From positions 102,694-166,693 of the forward strand of contig NZ_JAOQJK010000010.1 of the NCBI RefSeq assembly GCF_025567045.1: 64,000 nt of DNA. Direction: 5' to 3'. Each line of letters begins with the position of its first letter. Within the stretch, counting starts at the first letter, position 1. The position numbers and the translations under genes are program-made. Shown here piece after piece: positions 61,847 through 64,000 of this stretch. The notes under the pieces were generated by a model. That model did no database searches. It saw only the letters and a program-made list of their open reading frames with translations, and had not been told where the DNA came from. The DNA is from Barnesiella propionica. GTDB lineage: Bacteria > Bacteroidota > Bacteroidia > Bacteroidales > Barnesiellaceae.

Positions 61847-63139
61847 TTAATAACGGTAAGTAACTCCTAAAGTAGGAGTAAACGCCTGTGAAGTATAATG
61901 CCCTTCAAATAATTTACCAGGATTCGATATTTCTGGATGAGGATATGAACCGTCCTTCCCTATTCCCTGTATATATAAGAAAGCAAAATCGACCGACAGA
62001 CTTTTTATAGGACGGAAACTAAGTCCGACAGACATACCAAGCTTATCCATACCAGGAGTCTCCGGGTTATACAGATCACTCCTGATCGGAGTCTGGTCGT
62101 AATAAATTCCGGCTCTGAGATCTAAACGATTAGTCACCTCACACTCGGCACCTAACCTGTAAATTAAAGTATTCTTATAATCTTTGCGGGCAGTAATATT
62201 GTATCCGCCTAAAACTTCTTCTGTAAACTGGAGACTAAGCTCATCATATGCTTTCCAAAACACAGTCTGTATTTCGGCAGCCAATAACCAACGTTGACCT
62301 AAACGATAAGAAGCTCCTATATTCAAATTTGCAGGCATCGGCATTTCTGCAGAAAATGTCCCTTCATCCAATTTTGGAAAACTGGGATTTTGCTGCACAA
62401 ATTGTTTTACTTGTTCATTCGCATAATCAAGACGCGCCGTACCCTCTTTTACTTTCAAACTAACTTTAGAACGGAATGAAGCTCCTACTGTAAGGCGATC
62501 CGTGATATCCCACATGGCGCCAACATTATAACCGACCCTGACAGCCGAATTCCCCGTCAACGTTGCAGAAACAGGAATCACCCCGGGTAAAGTAGGAATA
62601 GAGCCCGCCGGTAATAAAGCACGGGAAAGCTCCACATTACCAAATCCAATCATAAGACCTGCACCGATACTCAAATTAGGTAATATCTTATACGATACAG
62701 TAGGCTGTACGACATATGCTTTTAAAGATATATCCTGCACCAAATCTGCACCGGACCAATTTTTCCCCCAGTTAAGACTACTGCCATAAGGGGTAGTAAA
62801 ACTTATTCCAGCAGACAAATTATCATAAATTTTGAAAGAAGCATAAGCATAAAGAGGAGTACTTACACTATTATCCGTATGCTCTTTTATCCCTGTTCCT
62901 TTATCTTTATAGGTAATTTCAGAAAATATACAAGACGCACCTAAGGAAATATCTATCGCATTCTTAGTAAAAGCCAATCCCGCCGGATTAAAATGCATGC
63001 TCTCTGCCCCTAATTTCATTGACGCACCTACATGCCCCATCCCGGTTTGTTTTACGCTCTGTAAATTTACCTGGTATCCTTCGGCTAATACCGACAATAC
63101 CGACATTGCTGCAATAAACAGCATACTCATTTTTTTCAT
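61847..63139 (-). CDS. FadL/OmpP1-family outer membrane transporter
   Basis: The 430-aa product has a signal peptide (MKKMSMLFIAAMSVLSVLAEG), the FadL N-terminal region YQVNLQSVKQTGMGHVGASMKLGAESMHFNPAGLAF with the conserved NPAG motif, and many strands to a C-terminal GVTYRY. It would carry long-chain fatty acids or other hydrophobic substrates across the outer membrane. ATG at 63139 is chosen because an in-frame Met at 63250 would put 37 unconserved residues ahead of the signal and include the TATCTTTG promoter at 63197-63204. Confidence 0.9.
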   Translation of the reverse strand: MKKMSMLFIAAMSVLSVLAEGYQVNLQSVKQTGMGHVGASMKLGAESMHFNPAGLAFTKNAIDISLGASCIFSEITYKDKGTGIKEHTDNSVSTPLYAYASFKIYDNLSAGISFTTPYGSSLNWGKNWSGADLVQDISLKAYVVQPTVSYKILPNLSIGAGLMIGFGNVELSRALLPAGSIPTLPGVIPVSATLTGNSAVRVGYNVGAMWDITDRLTVGASFRSKVSLKVKEGTARLDYANEQVKQFVQQNPSFPKLDEGTFSAEMPMPANLNIGASYRLGQRWLLAAEIQTVFWKAYDELSLQFTEEVLGGYNITARKDYKNTLIYRLGAECEVTNRLDLRAGIYYDQTPIRSDLYNPETPGMDKLGMSVGLSFRPIKSLSVDFAFLYIQGIGKDGSYPHPEISNPGKLFEGHYTSQAFTPTLGVTYRY

Positions 63140-63196
63140 ATTCGTTCTTTTTAATTTCCTATGACTTCCATATAAATGAAAACCATAAACTTGATG

Positions 63197-63204
63197 CAAA
63201 GATA
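63197..63204 (-). promoter_or_regulatory. -7 element of the FadL-type gene
   Basis: On the minus strand TATCTTTG matches TAnnTTTG 58 bp before the chosen ATG. Confidence 0.65.
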
Positions 63205-63434
63205 GTTGTAAAATACAATAATTACAAAATAAAATTATTATAATTTGCAATATTCTTATTTACAACACATCACATTCCACAATTAAACATAACATACCAG
63301 TTATTATTATTGTTAAGAGAACAAGAAAATGTATACAGAAAAACAAAAATATATCTATACCTCATGTCCCTTTCGGCTACAAGATCCGGCTAAAGGATTA
63401 AAATAAATAAGGTGTAAGAAAAAGGAGATAAGAA

Positions 63435-63474
63435 AATCCCCTCACCGCATGTTCATGTTTAAACATCGGGGATT
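63435..63474 (-). terminator. Possible second rRNA-operon terminator
   Basis: AATCCCC and GGGGATT pair with an inner ATGTT/AACAT stem; on the minus strand T-rich sequence follows. It lies downstream of the main terminator at 63667-63714. Confidence 0.4.
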
Positions 63475-63559
63475 CCCGGGGCTTCGAGGGACTGACGGTA
63501 ACGTAACCGGGCAGACTGGGAAGGGGCTGTACGGGATTGTGGGGAGAGGTAATTCTTCA

Positions 63560-63640
63560 GGGATGAAGTGGTATGGATAATAGTATGGTAGTGGTATGGG
63601 TGTGAGTGTGGTATGGGTGTGGGTATTGGGTATTGATCTG
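63560..63640. repeat. GT-rich low-complexity tract
   Basis: GTGGTATGGGTGTG occurs twice (63591-63604 and 63608-63621) inside a G/T-rich, nearly simple-sequence tract. It lies between the two rRNA-operon hairpins, and its base bias differs from the AT-rich surroundings. Confidence 0.6.
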
Positions 63641-63666
63641 ATGTTCTTGGTCTGTACATATAAAAC

Positions 63667-63714
63667 AGGAGCCTGATCTTCCGGGGGTCATCTCCCCCTT
63701 CCGACAAGGCTCCT
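63667..63714 (-). terminator. Terminator of the rRNA operon
   Basis: AGGAGCCT and AGGCTCCT form a long stem with an inner GGGGG/CCCCC pairing on the minus strand, just past the 5S 3' end and followed by GTTTTAT. Confidence 0.8.
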
Positions 63715-63718
63715 TTAT

Positions 63719-63826
63719 GTGGCGGCTACCTACTCTCCCACTTTGCGCAGTACCATCGGCGTGACGAGGCTTAACTTCTCTGTTCGGTATGGGAAGAGGT
63801 GGGACCCTCGTGCTATAACCACCTTA
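63719..63826 (-). rRNA. rrf: 5S ribosomal RNA
   Basis: The minus strand reads TAAGGTGGTTATAGCACGAG at the 5' end, then CCCACCTCTTCCCATACCGA, CGCCGATGGTACTG, and GGGAGAGTAGGTAGCCGCC at the 3' end, with complementary ends, the canonical 5S pattern. The edges are approximate to a few bases. Confidence 0.95.
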
Positions 63827-63914
63827 ATTTCTTTTTAAAAAAAGATCCGTATTGAAAGCAGAAGCGAAAACAATGCACTTAAATTATAAACTTCGAAACG
63901 TACGTCCTGTGAAA

Positions 63915-64000
63915 ACCGAAAGTCACGGGTGATTAGTATTGCTCGACTTTGACATTACTGCCTTTACATCTGCAACCTATCTACGTCATCGTCTCTGACG
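63915..64000 (-). rRNA. rrl: 23S ribosomal RNA, 3' end only
   Basis: The minus strand ends with a 23S 3'-terminal sequence including GTCAAAGTCGAGCAATACTA then ATCACCCGTGA. The gene continues outside the window. It is upstream of the 5S in the usual 16S-23S-5S order. The exact 3' end is uncertain. Confidence 0.85.

Noticed and set aside
63459..63707. 82-codon minus-strand open frame after the 5S gene
   Set aside because: It spans the rRNA terminator and the GT-rich tract, giving a Pro/His/Tyr-rich unlikely protein. It is not a gene.
1..64000. CRISPR arrays, tRNA genes, prophage or insertion sequence transposases
   Set aside because: I see no regular repeat-spacer array, no tRNA-like cloverleaf and no transposase or phage structural gene; the only recombinase is the invertase.

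Overview
The window looks like chromosomal DNA from a member of the Bacteroidales (Bacteroidota), probably near Coprobacter, Barnesiella or Parabacteroides; I cannot fix the genus from sequence alone. The basis is: many promoters with the Bacteroidetes -7 element TAnnTTTG, several of which decide start codons; few Shine-Dalgarno sites; families typical of the phylum (NigD-like and PepSY-like lipoproteins, a BtuG-type beta-propeller, DUF4105/Lnb, ~1100-aa SecA, succinylornithine-type ArgF', ECF sigma genes beside envelope proteins); and lipoproteins with an acidic stretch after the lipobox Cys.

Layout. 1-4.9 kb: 3' part of a BamA/TamA-family gene, a decayed EamA permease fragment, and an ECF sigma, anti-sigma, secreted protein and beta-barrel cluster. 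4.9-12.6 kb: a KamA-family radical SAM gene, a tight four-gene envelope operon (two LPP20-like proteins, a multidomain lipoprotein with a LamG-like end, a transglutaminase-like protein) and an XRE regulator. 13.2-20.9 kb: secA, a phosphatase-superfamily protein, DUF4105/Lnb-like, a nitroreductase and DUF5715. 21-25.3 kb: a BtuG-like lipoprotein with a BtuFCD-type ABC transporter. 25.3-28 kb: lpxB and a beta-helix lipoprotein. 28.1-32.9 kb: an accessory island with two transglutaminase-like paralogues flanking a Sec-secreted RHS-core/JAB toxin-like gene and two tandemly duplicated putative immunity lipoproteins. 33-44 kb: HAD phosphatase, organophosphate antiporter and DeoR regulator; XRE-cupin regulator, acyl-CoA ligase and DUF695; proB, proA and argF'. 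44-49.8 kb: a MacAB/TolC-type efflux operon. 50-51.9 kb: thyA, folA and a PepSY-like lipoprotein. 52-54.6 kb: a gene-poor AT-rich region with a small RNA candidate, inverted repeats, and an Mpi-like serine invertase preceded by a promoter inside 14-bp inverted repeats. 54.6-58.7 kb: a second ECF sigma with a one-TM/beta-barrel partner, a NigD-like protein and an MFS transporter. 58.8-64 kb: tsf, rpsB, rpsI, rplM, a FadL-type porin, then the 5S gene and the 3' end of a 23S gene on the minus strand.

The two most interesting regions are the self-contained invertible promoter with invertase (53672-54563) and the RHS/JAB toxin island (28182-32910), where a 686-bp unit holding the toxin 3' end plus a lipoprotein gene has been duplicated and a third toxin tail sits before the second transglutaminase-like gene. 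Both are inferred from sequence only.
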